In this document: positions 25,945 to 35,247 of the stretch, piece by piece | Layout: each line of letters starts with the position of its first letter | How positions within the stretch are numbered: position 1 is the stretch's first letter | NCBI GenBank assembly: GCA_015060695.1 | Contig: SUYA01000014.1 | Span: 1-52,485, forward strand | Length of the DNA stretch: 52,485 bases | Source: Mediterranea massiliensis | GTDB lineage: Bacteria; Bacteroidota; Bacteroidia; Bacteroidales; Bacteroidaceae | Direction of reading: 5' to 3' | The notes under the pieces: model-generated | Told to the model about the DNA's origin: nothing | Databases searched by the model: none | Seen by the model: only the letters and a program-made list of their open reading frames with translations | Translations under genes and position numbers: made by a program

Positions 25945-27807
25945 TTATTTTTTTCTTTTACATTTTAAAAGTCCTACTTCACCGCTTGTTGCTGTAAAAA
26001 GTACCTCTTCATCACTCAGTGGCACTACGGTATTGATGAGTGAATTTCCTATTTTATGTTTCCAAAGAATTTCACCGGTTGCACCATTCAGTGCAAAGAT
26101 AAGGCCTTCTTTTGTGCTACCATACATCACGCCTTTTTTCTCAACTTGCATAGAAGGGGCATGCTCGTATCCAAAACCTACATTCGATGCCCATATCTGT
26201 TTGGGTTGGTCACCTTCAGTAGCGTAACATACAATGCTATCGTTCATTGTTTTGCTAAACACCCGTTTCCCATCTTCCGAAAGACCGATGGTTTCTCGCA
26301 CTTGTGAACGGAATGTACGCCAAACGGTTTCTCCGGTTTGCAGGTCAATAGCTGTCATAGCACGTTGTGGGTCCGTAATGAATACTTTCCCTTCTGCTGC
26401 AACTGGCCAAACAGCTGCAGGCGAGAAGTGCATACGTGTTAATCCGCCTGTCCATTTCCACAACTCTTTTCCATTGGTTTTATCCAATGCATAGAGTGTA
26501 TTATCCCATGCACCGAAAATGACTTTATTTTCGGTTATCAGTGGTTTGGTTTCTACGTAACCTTTAACGTTGTCATATGCCCATTTCACTTTACCGGTGT
26601 GAATGTCTATGGCACGAAAAGTATGGTCGCTGGCTCCCACGTATGCCAAAGCATTATCAATGGTCACTGCACCTATTACAGGTTCTTTTGCTTCTACTTT
26701 CCAGAGAAGTGTACCGTTTTCTGCATTCAATGCATAAATATTTCCATCAGCTGAGCCGAAGACTACGATTCCTTCACTCACTGCTGGTGTGCCTATAATT
26801 CGTTTTTCAGATGCAAAACCCCAAAGTTTTTTTCCATCTTTCAAACGATATGCTGTAAGTTGTCCTAAATCATCACCTACAAATACGCTGTTTCCTTCGA
26901 TAGCAGGTGAACAATAGATACCTGCACCTGTCTGCACTACCCATTTCTCTTTCACTTTATTGTAGGTTTCATTGACGCTGAAATCCGGATATTTTTCTGC
27001 CTTTGCTTCTGATGAATAATACGCTTTTACTAAAGATAAACCCGTCCATTGACGTGGCGATTCGCCGATGCGTTGTTCGAATACCTTTAGTGAATCAGTT
27101 GTCACTTCAAAGATGGTATATCCTTGTTTCCCATCCTCATCTGCAAGATTACTTCTTGTGAGAATGCCGGGTATGCCATCATATCTCAAATTCATATTTC
27201 TGTGGTAGTGACCACCGATGAATGATTTGATATTGTAAGGACGTACAGCATCGGTCACTTCATACCAGTTATCCACATCCTTTTCTCTCATTGGATAGTG
27301 TGTAATCAAGAAAACAGGCATATCCGGACGCTTTTTCATCTCTTGTTTCATCCATTCGATGTCTTGTGGTACTACATGTCCGTAAGCCATGCGCATCAGA
27401 GGTCCTGAATTGAATCCTATAAAGAGGAATCCGTTGTGCTCAAAAGCAAATCGCTCACCTCCAAAGACTTCACCGAAAGCGGTACATCCTGATTCACTCC
27501 ATTTTGTTTCGTGATTACCCAAAACAGTGTAATGCTTCACCTTCAGCAGGTCAAGGCATGATTTTACTTTTTCCATTGATGCACGATCGCCTTCCTCTGT
27601 TATGTCACCCGTCACCAATACAAAATCTACGTCTTCCATTGCATTGATTTGCGCAACAGAGCGAAGCAGGTCTTCCGTTGGCTTCGGATTGTTGGGACTA
27701 AGGTGTAAATCGGTCAGTTGCACAAAGCGGAAAGGCTTGTGCTGTGCTTGCACCTTACCCAGGAACAATCCCGAGAATAACAATATCCAGATTACTATTT
27801 GCCTCAT
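25945..27807 (-). CDS. Exported metallophosphoesterase with PQQ-like propeller
   Basis: A 620-aa protein with a signal peptide (ending KVQAQ). The N-terminal calcineurin-like phosphoesterase has all metal-ligand motifs: TDLHLS, VTGDITEEGD, LGNHE, THYP and GGHYHRN. The C-terminal ~330 residues are repeated PQQ/WD-like blades (GKKLWGF, GTLLWKVE, GKVKWAYD, GKELWKWTG, GETVWRTF, GEILWKHK). It may remove a phosphate or pyrophosphate group from wall fragments in the periplasm. The stop is 31 bases from the GT2 start. Confidence 0.88.
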   Translation of the reverse strand: MRQIVIWILLFSGLFLGKVQAQHKPFRFVQLTDLHLSPNNPKPTEDLLRSVAQINAMEDVDFVLVTGDITEEGDRASMEKVKSCLDLLKVKHYTVLGNHETKWSESGCTAFGEVFGGERFAFEHNGFLFIGFNSGPLMRMAYGHVVPQDIEWMKQEMKKRPDMPVFLITHYPMREKDVDNWYEVTDAVRPYNIKSFIGGHYHRNMNLRYDGIPGILTRSNLADEDGKQGYTIFEVTTDSLKVFEQRIGESPRQWTGLSLVKAYYSSEAKAEKYPDFSVNETYNKVKEKWVVQTGAGIYCSPAIEGNSVFVGDDLGQLTAYRLKDGKKLWGFASEKRIIGTPAVSEGIVVFGSADGNIYALNAENGTLLWKVEAKEPVIGAVTIDNALAYVGASDHTFRAIDIHTGKVKWAYDNVKGYVETKPLITENKVIFGAWDNTLYALDKTNGKELWKWTGGLTRMHFSPAAVWPVAAEGKVFITDPQRAMTAIDLQTGETVWRTFRSQVRETIGLSEDGKRVFSKTMNDSIVCYATEGDQPKQIWASNVGFGYEHAPSMQVEKKGVMYGSTKEGLIFALNGATGEILWKHKIGNSLINTVVPLSDEEVLFTATSGEVGLLKCKRKK

Positions 27808-27810
27808 ATA

Positions 27811-30800
27811 TTAGTTCTTCTCAAAAAAGAAGGTTAATATTTGTTTCATCAAATCTTCTCTTTCACCCTCACAACGAATGCTTTCAAACGGGAAGCCGAG
27901 AATGCATGTCTTGTAGTCGCCCTTATAGGCAACGCCTGCACTCAAGTTGTTTTCGCTATATCGCATGATGGTGAAGGCTGCGTTGTTAGCAGGCTCAATG
28001 GCATCGGGCGATTCAACCACATATTGCTTCTCGTTCAATTCTTGTTCGAACGTAAACTTGCCACTGAATGCTTTCAGCGGAGAAGCCACACACTTTACTT
28101 TTCCTTTGCGTGCAGCTCTGTCTACACGCCATTTGTATTTTAGCACCTCCATAGCAAATGTGCGATCAACTTCCTCACTGGTGGCTAATCTGTTGTCCCA
28201 CAAGTCTGTAGCAACGTATGCGCCTGATACGAAGATATTTCCACCTTGTTGACAATATTCGGTAATCGCTTTTTGCATAGCGTGGGTAAATATCTTGTAT
28301 TCAAGTGAATTGGCGTGACCACGTCCCATTTTTGTTTGACACTCTTTGCCTAAAATCCAGTCTACTGCTTGATAATTCTTAAGAGAGATCTTTCCATTTT
28401 CTACCGCTTCATCGCTACAAGAGACAAACGAATAACCCGCTTTCATGATGGCTTTTCCATGTGCAGATGGATAGTCGAAACTATTACCAGCTATTACCAT
28501 TGTTTCATAATCGGCATAGCTGTCTCCATAGCCTGATGCGTCATCGTCCATCCAAGGGATAGCTCGGCGATATTCTTTCATGCTACCAATGTAGCTGATA
28601 TCATTCAGATAAGGCACCCCATGGTCGTATTCATCCAAAAAGCCTGCTAAGTCTTTACTTCCCTCACCGGGCGCAACAAAATCGGCCGGTGCACTGATAC
28701 GGTCGAATCCATTCACCACCAATACTTCGCCTTTTGGGTTATTCGCTTTACCTACAGAAAGGATTTCTGATGGGAAACTTTCACCACCTTTGTTGACAGC
28801 AGTTACTTTGAAACTATAAATTTCTCCGCTGTGGATGCTTGTGCGGTAGCTATTTTGTTTCACCAATATACCGTTGTCAAAGTCACCATCTCCAATGCGT
28901 GTATATACTATGTATTGTTCGGCATTAGCTGTAGGTTCTAATGGATCGGCAACAGGTTCCCAAGTCAGTTCAATTTCGTCATTATCAGTCATGGATAATG
29001 CCATGTTGTCCACCGGTAATGGTTGTACAACATACTCCATGTCATGTTGTGCGCAAAGGAATTGCAACATGCCTTTGTAGATAGCACGCGACACTGTAAA
29101 ACGGAAGCGTGGATCTAACCCATAGCGCATATCAGCAAAGTTTTGATGCGATAATAGCTCCAATAACATGGTTGGCACTCTGGGTACGCGTGCTTCGAAG
29201 TATGATCTATTCCACATGCCGCGACGACTCCAATTAGGTTCGTAAAGCGTACGAATATCACGCACGATATTGGTAGATATTAAGTCTGTCAAGTCATGAG
29301 CCAGATAACGTGAAGCACCATTGGCATAAAGGCCTTCATCTCTATTGGTGCAATAGATACCTAATGTTCCGATGATCGAGTCATTTAATGTTGTGCCGGC
29401 ATCGGTATGAAAAGCAAAAGCCAAATCTATCGGAATGTTCAATCCCTCTTCCTTTGGATTCACCTTTGAGCCACCGGCCAACCAGTTTACCCAAATGCCA
29501 CGGCTCTTATAATCATCGGTGTAATCATTCTTTCCTTTACTGTCTGAATAAACAGAATCTGGAACACCGGCCCATTGCATCCAGTAGCGAGCACCTTCGC
29601 AGAAGCGAGGATAGCCACTTACTTCCAATGTCTCTTCAACAGGAATCAGCACGCTCTCTTTGCCATCACCTACTTGAGCTTGTTCATCCGAACTTTTCAA
29701 GTTTTCGGTTGTGCCTTCCACATTCACACAACGAGCCATGTTACCCATACCTCCACCAATCTTGATACCATCGGCGGTAACGATACGTCCTGCTTTTGCC
29801 GAAAGATTGCTAAGTGTAATACGGGCCTGTTCATTTTTGCCGGCATCGAATCCGAAAGTGCCTAAATAAATCCAAGTGCCACCACCCATCTGCTGGTTTA
29901 CTTTGAATTGTGTCTTGCCACCTTTGTGATAAACCGTGTAAAGGGCATCATCAGCACTTTTGGGAAGAGTTTTATACGATACATAAACAGCATATTGTCC
30001 GGACTCAGGAATGTCGGGCGTCCATGTGGCTAAGCTGCTTTCACCTTTTTTGATGGTTTCAATCTGTCGATATGTACCATCACGGAAAGGATTCTGTCCG
30101 TGCAGGTAATATTCATGCAAATAAGCGAATCCTTCACCCTCACCTGTGGTCCATTTCTTGACAGCATCTTTTTCGGCATAAGTAGAGTGCTGTGCCAACC
30201 CGCCATCGTTGTCTACGATTACCTCCTCGTCATTGCAATCGCGCTCACGAGGTAGTAGCACATTTGCACCGGCATTTTCCAGCATCGGCACCAGGAAAGG
30301 GAGCACATATCCTTGTGTGTAGAGGTCTTCTACCGTTTGGAAAATACGGGCTCTTTGCCATTCCCAACGACTCAATTTCTGTTCATAATACCAGCCATGG
30401 CTTTGCCACATGGCAAGATGGCGTCCGTTCAAGCCATTTTCCGGAGTATATGGAGCGTCAATACGGGTTACGAGCTGCTTGCCCCCTTCAGGAGCAAATA
30501 GTTCTCTCTTTTTCGGTTTTCTTTCACGCATCATGAGTGGAATATACTCCTCAATAGCACGACCTCCCGTCAAGATTTGCAAGCGATGCTTGGCAAATGT
30601 CTCAGGGAGCAATGTTTTTACACCTTGATATATATCGGCTACATTTTCGGTGCGGAAAGGATAATCAGCAAGAAAACTGTTGGCAAAGAGTTGGATGCTC
30701 TTTTTATTGATAGCAACCGAATCAATCTTCACCTTTCCCACAGCAATCTCTTTGCGGATGGTTTCATTCAAAAAGTCACCTATTGCCTGACGATTTTCAT

Positions 30801-30882
30801 CAGACAACTCTTGTGCTTTTATTGTTTGTGGCAATAGTGCAACAAATAATATTCCGGCAAAGAAGCCGATTTTTTTTCTCAT
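27811..30882 (-). CDS. Large exported N-acetylmuramoyl-L-alanine amidase with golvesin-like insert and FN3 domain
   Basis: A 1023-aa protein with a signal peptide. Proteins of this type are often annotated xanthan lyase. The amidase_3 elements appear in two pieces: the first near residues 155-210 (GLNGRHLAMWQSHGWYY...), the second near 490-600 (AFAFHTDAG, like the catalytic SIHAN block, and MLLELLSHQN, like the VELGFIS block). Between them sits a golvesin/xanthan-lyase-type beta domain (SGQYAVYVSYKTLP, FDAGKNEQARITL). An FN3 domain follows (IELTWEPVAD), then a C-terminal domain of unknown type. It should split the MurNAc-peptide bond. Confidence 0.8.
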   Translation of the reverse strand: MRKKIGFFAGILFVALLPQTIKAQELSDENRQAIGDFLNETIRKEIAVGKVKIDSVAINKKSIQLFANSFLADYPFRTENVADIYQGVKTLLPETFAKHRLQILTGGRAIEEYIPLMMRERKPKKRELFAPEGGKQLVTRIDAPYTPENGLNGRHLAMWQSHGWYYEQKLSRWEWQRARIFQTVEDLYTQGYVLPFLVPMLENAGANVLLPRERDCNDEEVIVDNDGGLAQHSTYAEKDAVKKWTTGEGEGFAYLHEYYLHGQNPFRDGTYRQIETIKKGESSLATWTPDIPESGQYAVYVSYKTLPKSADDALYTVYHKGGKTQFKVNQQMGGGTWIYLGTFGFDAGKNEQARITLSNLSAKAGRIVTADGIKIGGGMGNMARCVNVEGTTENLKSSDEQAQVGDGKESVLIPVEETLEVSGYPRFCEGARYWMQWAGVPDSVYSDSKGKNDYTDDYKSRGIWVNWLAGGSKVNPKEEGLNIPIDLAFAFHTDAGTTLNDSIIGTLGIYCTNRDEGLYANGASRYLAHDLTDLISTNIVRDIRTLYEPNWSRRGMWNRSYFEARVPRVPTMLLELLSHQNFADMRYGLDPRFRFTVSRAIYKGMLQFLCAQHDMEYVVQPLPVDNMALSMTDNDEIELTWEPVADPLEPTANAEQYIVYTRIGDGDFDNGILVKQNSYRTSIHSGEIYSFKVTAVNKGGESFPSEILSVGKANNPKGEVLVVNGFDRISAPADFVAPGEGSKDLAGFLDEYDHGVPYLNDISYIGSMKEYRRAIPWMDDDASGYGDSYADYETMVIAGNSFDYPSAHGKAIMKAGYSFVSCSDEAVENGKISLKNYQAVDWILGKECQTKMGRGHANSLEYKIFTHAMQKAITEYCQQGGNIFVSGAYVATDLWDNRLATSEEVDRTFAMEVLKYKWRVDRAARKGKVKCVASPLKAFSGKFTFEQELNEKQYVVESPDAIEPANNAAFTIMRYSENNLSAGVAYKGDYKTCILGFPFESIRCEGEREDLMKQILTFFFEKN

Positions 30883-30912
30883 GATATATATTATTAAGGT
30901 GTTTCCTTTTTA

Positions 30913-32361
30913 TTATTTCTTAATCAACAGGCAGAGTCCCAATGCGGTAATAATGCCATTGATAATGAGCAGTTCGAAACTGATTTGATAGCCACCAAAC
31001 CATGCTTCGCTATTTGTTTGCAATATGTAGCAGATGATTGGAGAAGCAATAGCCACCAATGGAACCAATCCGTCGCGTACAGGCTTCTTACAAGCCATGC
31101 CAAAGATGAACATACCCAGAATAGGGCCATATGTGTAAGCAGCCAGGCTATAAACAGCATTGATTGCACTATCGTCATTCAGATAGTAGAAAACTACGAT
31201 TGTAACAATCATCAAAGCAGACATGGCCACATGAACCATCTTACGGGTTTTGGTCAGTTTTTCATCATCTTGCTTCTTGTTTGCTTGCAATATATCAACG
31301 GTAAATGAAGTGGTCAATGCGGTCAAGGCACTGCCGGCTGCTGAGTAAGCTGCTGCAATCAATCCCACAATGAATACAATGCCGATGAAAAGTGGAAATT
31401 CTTCGCTCCATGCCACTGCACCAAACAACGAGTCGCCTGTGGCTGTTTCGTTTGGCATGCATGCATCTTTGTAGATGTAAAGCAGTGTACCCAATACAAG
31501 GAACAAACCTATGACGAATATTTGGATGAACGAGCTGACAATCATGTTCTTTTGTGATTCGCGGAAGTTCTTGCAGCTCAATGTACGTTGCATCAAGTCC
31601 TGATCCAGACCGGTACAAGCAATAATCATGAACACACCGGCAATGAATTGCTTCCAGAAGTAACGACCATCATTGAAATCGTCAAAGAAGAATACTTTGC
31701 TTGTAGCATGTTCGTTTACGGCAGTTACCATACCACCAAATCCTAAATCCAAACTGCTGGCAATGAAAACGATACAGCAAACTACTGATGCAATAAGGCA
31801 GAAAGTCTTCAATGAGTCTGTCCAGATAAGCGATTTTACACCACCTTGGAAAGAGTATAACCAAATCAAGGCCACGGTCAGGATTACGTTAACTTCAAAC
31901 GGGATGTGCAGTGGGGCAAAAACCAATGTTTGCAAAACTACACAGACAACAAAGAAACGAACGGATGCTCCCAACATCTTAGAGATAAAGAAGAACCAAG
32001 CTCCGGTGCGATAAGAAGAGAGTCCGAAGCGATTCTCCAAGTATCCGTAGATGCTCAGCAAGTTCATCTTATAGAACATCGGAATCAGTACCAAAGCTAC
32101 AATAACAGAGCCTACGAAGAATCCCAGCGTCATCTGCATATAAGCATATCCGTTGTTCAAAACAGCTCCCGGCACCGAGATGAATGTTACGCCCGAGATG
32201 CTGGCACCAATCATGGCAAAGGCCACCATATACCATGGTGTCTTGCGGTCACCGGCAAAGAATTCAGTATTTTTCGTCTTTCGTCCTGTAATCCATGAAA
32301 TTAAGAAAAGTAGGGCAAAATAAAATGCAATAGTTGCAAGTACAATCCAAGCAGTAGTCAT
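30913..32361 (-). CDS. Sodium:solute symporter (SSS family)
   Basis: A 482-aa membrane protein with about 13 helices. The N-terminal block (TEFFAGDRKTPWYMVAFAMIGASISGVTFISVPG) and the GAAYSAAGSALTALTTSFTVDI-like region are typical SSS/SLC5 features. It uses the sodium gradient for uptake. Between two peptidoglycan genes, an amino sugar, MurNAc, a disaccharide or an amino acid would all fit; the sequence does not decide. 30-base gaps on both sides suggest cotranscription. Confidence 0.88.
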   Translation of the reverse strand: MTTAWIVLATIAFYFALLFLISWITGRKTKNTEFFAGDRKTPWYMVAFAMIGASISGVTFISVPGAVLNNGYAYMQMTLGFFVGSVIVALVLIPMFYKMNLLSIYGYLENRFGLSSYRTGAWFFFISKMLGASVRFFVVCVVLQTLVFAPLHIPFEVNVILTVALIWLYSFQGGVKSLIWTDSLKTFCLIASVVCCIVFIASSLDLGFGGMVTAVNEHATSKVFFFDDFNDGRYFWKQFIAGVFMIIACTGLDQDLMQRTLSCKNFRESQKNMIVSSFIQIFVIGLFLVLGTLLYIYKDACMPNETATGDSLFGAVAWSEEFPLFIGIVFIVGLIAAAYSAAGSALTALTTSFTVDILQANKKQDDEKLTKTRKMVHVAMSALMIVTIVVFYYLNDDSAINAVYSLAAYTYGPILGMFIFGMACKKPVRDGLVPLVAIASPIICYILQTNSEAWFGGYQISFELLIINGIITALGLCLLIKK

Positions 32362-32391
32362 TTTCTGATTTATGTTTTTAGATTTATGATT

Positions 32392-33561
32392 TTATTCGGC
32401 ATATAATAAATAAGGTTTGCGTTGTACCTTAAACTTTTCAACGTCTTCTTTCCAACACGCTTTAATTTCATCGGCACTTTTACCTTGTTTAATCATTTTA
32501 CGTACATAATCTGTACCCATTAACAATTCAAAGAAACTGCGGAAGAAGTGATCATCCATATTCAAGTTGCGGTATGCATCAATTACGTAGCTTAAGTCAA
32601 TACCTTTTTTCCAGATTTCTTCGTTACTCAATCCGGTCAAGTCAACGCCGTAGCAAGTCTTGTTCAGCTGAGGTGGATTCTTGGCACCGGAGATGCTACG
32701 TGGGGTAAAACTGAAGTCATATCCTTTCATATTGGGGTGACCATACACTTGGAAGGGCTTATCTGTACCACGTCCCAAGCTGACAGGAGTTGCTTCGAAC
32801 AAACAAGTAGAAGGATAAAGATAAATAGATTTCATATTCGGCAGGTTAGGCGATGGAGCAATGGGTAATTCGTACATGGTTTGGTGAGTATAATTCTTGC
32901 AAGGAATCACTGTTAAATCACAAACTCTTGATTTGGGTAACCAACGTTCACCGTTTATCATCTGGGCCAATTCTCCTAAAGTCATGCCATGCACAACCGG
33001 TATGGGTAACCAACCTACCCCCGATTTATACTTCATATCCAAAATAGGGCCATCTACATAGTGGCCATTTGGATTTGGGCGATCAAGTAGTAACACCTTT
33101 CTGTTGAACTCTGCACAAGCATCCATTAAACGGCACATAGAGATGTAATAAGTATAGAATCGAAGTCCAACATCTTGAATGTCAACAACTAAAATATCAA
33201 AAGTACGCATTGATTTTTCACTCGGTTTCCCATCTTTACCATCGTATAAAGAAAGGATAGGCACACCGGTTTTTTTATCTACCGAACTTGATACATGTTC
33301 GCCGGCATCGGCATTGCCTCGAAAACCATGTTCGGGCGAGAAGATAGCTACTACGTTCATGTCATTTTCAATCAGTATGTCTAGCAAGTGTTTATCTCCT
33401 ACCATACCTGTATGATTAGAAAAAATAGCAACCCGTTTATTCTTCAATATGGGGAAGTATTCAGCGGTCTGTTCTGCGCCTACTATTACTTTTGTTTCTT
33501 GTGCTTGGCACAGCCATGCAAAGCATGTTAATAAGGTTAAAAAAAGTAGTTTTTTCATCAT
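32392..33561 (-). CDS. namZ: DUF1343 protein, NamZ-type exo-beta-N-acetylmuramidase (copy 2)
   Basis: A 389-aa exported protein, first gene of the salvage run. It has the same blocks as the second copy at 19.6 kb (RVAIFSNHTGMVGD, IFSPEHGFRGNADAGEHV, VVDIQDVGLRFYTY, LLDRPNPNGHYVDG). It differs widely in between, so it is an old paralog and not a recent duplicate. I chose ATG at 33561 (MMKKLLFLTLLTCFAWLCQAQ, in parts), which gives a normal signal peptide; the frame is open to 33594 but that part overlaps the promoter. Confidence 0.87.
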   Translation of the reverse strand: MMKKLLFLTLLTCFAWLCQAQETKVIVGAEQTAEYFPILKNKRVAIFSNHTGMVGDKHLLDILIENDMNVVAIFSPEHGFRGNADAGEHVSSSVDKKTGVPILSLYDGKDGKPSEKSMRTFDILVVDIQDVGLRFYTYYISMCRLMDACAEFNRKVLLLDRPNPNGHYVDGPILDMKYKSGVGWLPIPVVHGMTLGELAQMINGERWLPKSRVCDLTVIPCKNYTHQTMYELPIAPSPNLPNMKSIYLYPSTCLFEATPVSLGRGTDKPFQVYGHPNMKGYDFSFTPRSISGAKNPPQLNKTCYGVDLTGLSNEEIWKKGIDLSYVIDAYRNLNMDDHFFRSFFELLMGTDYVRKMIKQGKSADEIKACWKEDVEKFKVQRKPYLLYAE

Positions 33562-33591
33562 GGATATTTTTACTGTAATATAATAATGCAA

Positions 33592-33624
33592 CAAAGATAG
33601 TATTTAATTTAATATCAAAAACAA
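33592..33624 (-). promoter_or_regulatory. Promoter of the peptidoglycan-salvage operon
   Basis: The minus strand has TATCTTTG (33592-33599), a perfect -7 element. A TTG lies at 33622-33624, 22 bases upstream, and a TTTG at 33616-33619, 16 bases upstream. No other equally strong promoter is evident in the tight gene run that follows. Confidence 0.6.
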
Positions 33625-33733
33625 TAATTCAAACTTTTTTAAGGAATTCCACCTATTTTAGCATATGTCATTTCCTTTTTTCTTCTATAAGTTTTATTTT
33701 TGTGCATTTCAAGTAAATTAAAGTTGGAAGTTT

Positions 33734-34540
33734 ATGTCTTTAGATTTAGAAAAACTATTAAAAGAGGTTTGTTCTTTAGCCCGTGAGACCGGCCTATTTT
33801 TGAAAGAAGAGCAGCAACGCTTCCATCGCGAAACAGTTGTAGAGAAGCATAGTCACGACTATGTATCCTATGTGGATAAAGAATCGGAGCGTAGGATTGT
33901 AGAGCGATTGCAGCTCTTGTTGCCCGAAGCTGGTTTTATTACCGAAGAAGGTTCTGCTTCTTATCAAGATGAGACTTACTGTTGGGTTGTCGATCCATTA
34001 GACGGTACAACCAATTTCATCCATGGTACTATGCCCTATTGTGTCAGTATAGCCCTTCGTACCAAAGACGAATTGTTGTTGGGTGTAGTCTATGAACCCT
34101 GTCTTGATGAATGCTTTTCAGCTATCCGGGGTGGGGGAGCTTGGATGAATAGTCATTCACTGCATGTTTCTGTGGTAGATTCTTTAGAACAAGCTTTTTT
34201 GATAACCGAGCTTCCTTATAATTCAGAACTATATGTTGCTACCGGTTTGCATCTCATTCGTTCATTATACGGTCGTGTGGCTGGTTTGCGAATGAATGGT
34301 TCAGCTGCATTGGCTATTTGTTATGTAGCTGCTGGTCGCATTGATGGTTGGCTGGAAGCTTTCATCGGCAAGTGGGATTTCTCTGCTGCTGCACTTATTG
34401 TGCAAGAGGCTGGCGGGCAGGTGACTAACTTCTTAGGTGCCAATCACTATTTAGATGGACACCACATTATAGCCACTAATGGCCTTATTCACTCTTCACT
34501 TCAGCAATTAGTTATGCAAGTTCTTCCTAAAGGATTATAA
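33734..34540 (+). CDS. Inositol monophosphatase family protein
   Basis: A 268-aa Li+-sensitive phosphatase-fold protein. The metal motifs are intact: EEGSA, VDPLDGTTNFIHG, and the C-terminal WDFSAAALIVQEAGG. It dephosphorylates inositol or sugar phosphates, or CysQ-like 3'-phosphoadenosine; the SuhB-like pattern favours myo-inositol-1-phosphatase. It is divergent from the salvage operon and followed by comF after 2 bases, so it is cotranscribed with it. A TATTTTTG -7 element is at 33695-33702. Confidence 0.92.
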   Translation: MSLDLEKLLKEVCSLARETGLFLKEEQQRFHRETVVEKHSHDYVSYVDKESERRIVERLQLLLPEAGFITEEGSASYQDETYCWVVDPLDGTTNFIHGTMPYCVSIALRTKDELLLGVVYEPCLDECFSAIRGGGAWMNSHSLHVSVVDSLEQAFLITELPYNSELYVATGLHLIRSLYGRVAGLRMNGSAALAICYVAAGRIDGWLEAFIGKWDFSAAALIVQEAGGQVTNFLGANHYLDGHHIIATNGLIHSSLQQLVMQVLPKGL

Positions 34541-34542
34541 AT

Positions 34543-35247
34543 ATGTGGTGCAAGGTGAGAATTTGGTTGGAGTCCTTGCTACATCTTTTCTTCCCGCAAC
34601 GTTGTGCTGTTTGTGGTACTTTGTTGCGCGAAGGAGAAGAAGCCATTTGCTTACATTGTAACATCGATATGCCTCGCACGGGCTATCACCTACAAGAGGG
34701 TAATCCAGTAGAGCGACTTTTCTGGGGGAAAATACCCATAGAACGTGCAACTTCCTATTTCCATTATGCTAAAGGAAGTGATTTCAAACAAATACTTTGG
34801 AAGTTCAAGTACAAAAACCATAGGCAGTTAGCTCTACAAATGGGACGTCTAATGGCAGCCGAGTTGGGCAATTCCTCCTTTTTTCAAGAGATAGATGTGC
34901 TGGTGCCCGTTCCATTGCATCCTCACAAAAGACGGCAGCGTGGCTATAACCAAAGTGAATTGTTGGCTAAAGGCATTTCAGAAGTTACAGGGATTCCCTT
35001 GGATACAGTCTCTTTGGTAAGACGTAAATACACAGAAACCCAAACCCGGAAATCACCTTATGAACGTTGGGAAAATGTGTCCGGTATCTTTTATTTGCAA
35101 CATCCCGATAAATTAATCGGCAAGCACCTACTGCTGATAGATGACGTACTGACTACTGCCTCCACTATTACTGCATGTGCCGATGCATTAGTTGACATAG
35201 AGGGGGTACGCATCAGTGTGTTGACGTTGGCTGTTGCCGGCGACTAA
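34543..35247 (+). CDS. comF: ComF family phosphoribosyltransferase-like protein
   Basis: A 234-aa ComFC-type protein. The N-terminus has a zinc-ribbon pair (CAVCGTLL and CLHCNI). The core is a PRTase fold with VLVPVPLHPHKRRQRGYNQ and the PRPP-loop sequence LLIDDVLTTAST. ComF proteins act in DNA uptake in competent bacteria; in Bacteroidetes the role is unproven. Its 3' end overlaps the tail of the opposite-strand TPR gene by 35 bases. Confidence 0.9.
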   Translation: MWCKVRIWLESLLHLFFPQRCAVCGTLLREGEEAICLHCNIDMPRTGYHLQEGNPVERLFWGKIPIERATSYFHYAKGSDFKQILWKFKYKNHRQLALQMGRLMAAELGNSSFFQEIDVLVPVPLHPHKRRQRGYNQSELLAKGISEVTGIPLDTVSLVRRKYTETQTRKSPYERWENVSGIFYLQHPDKLIGKHLLLIDDVLTTASTITACADALVDIEGVRISVLTLAVAGD

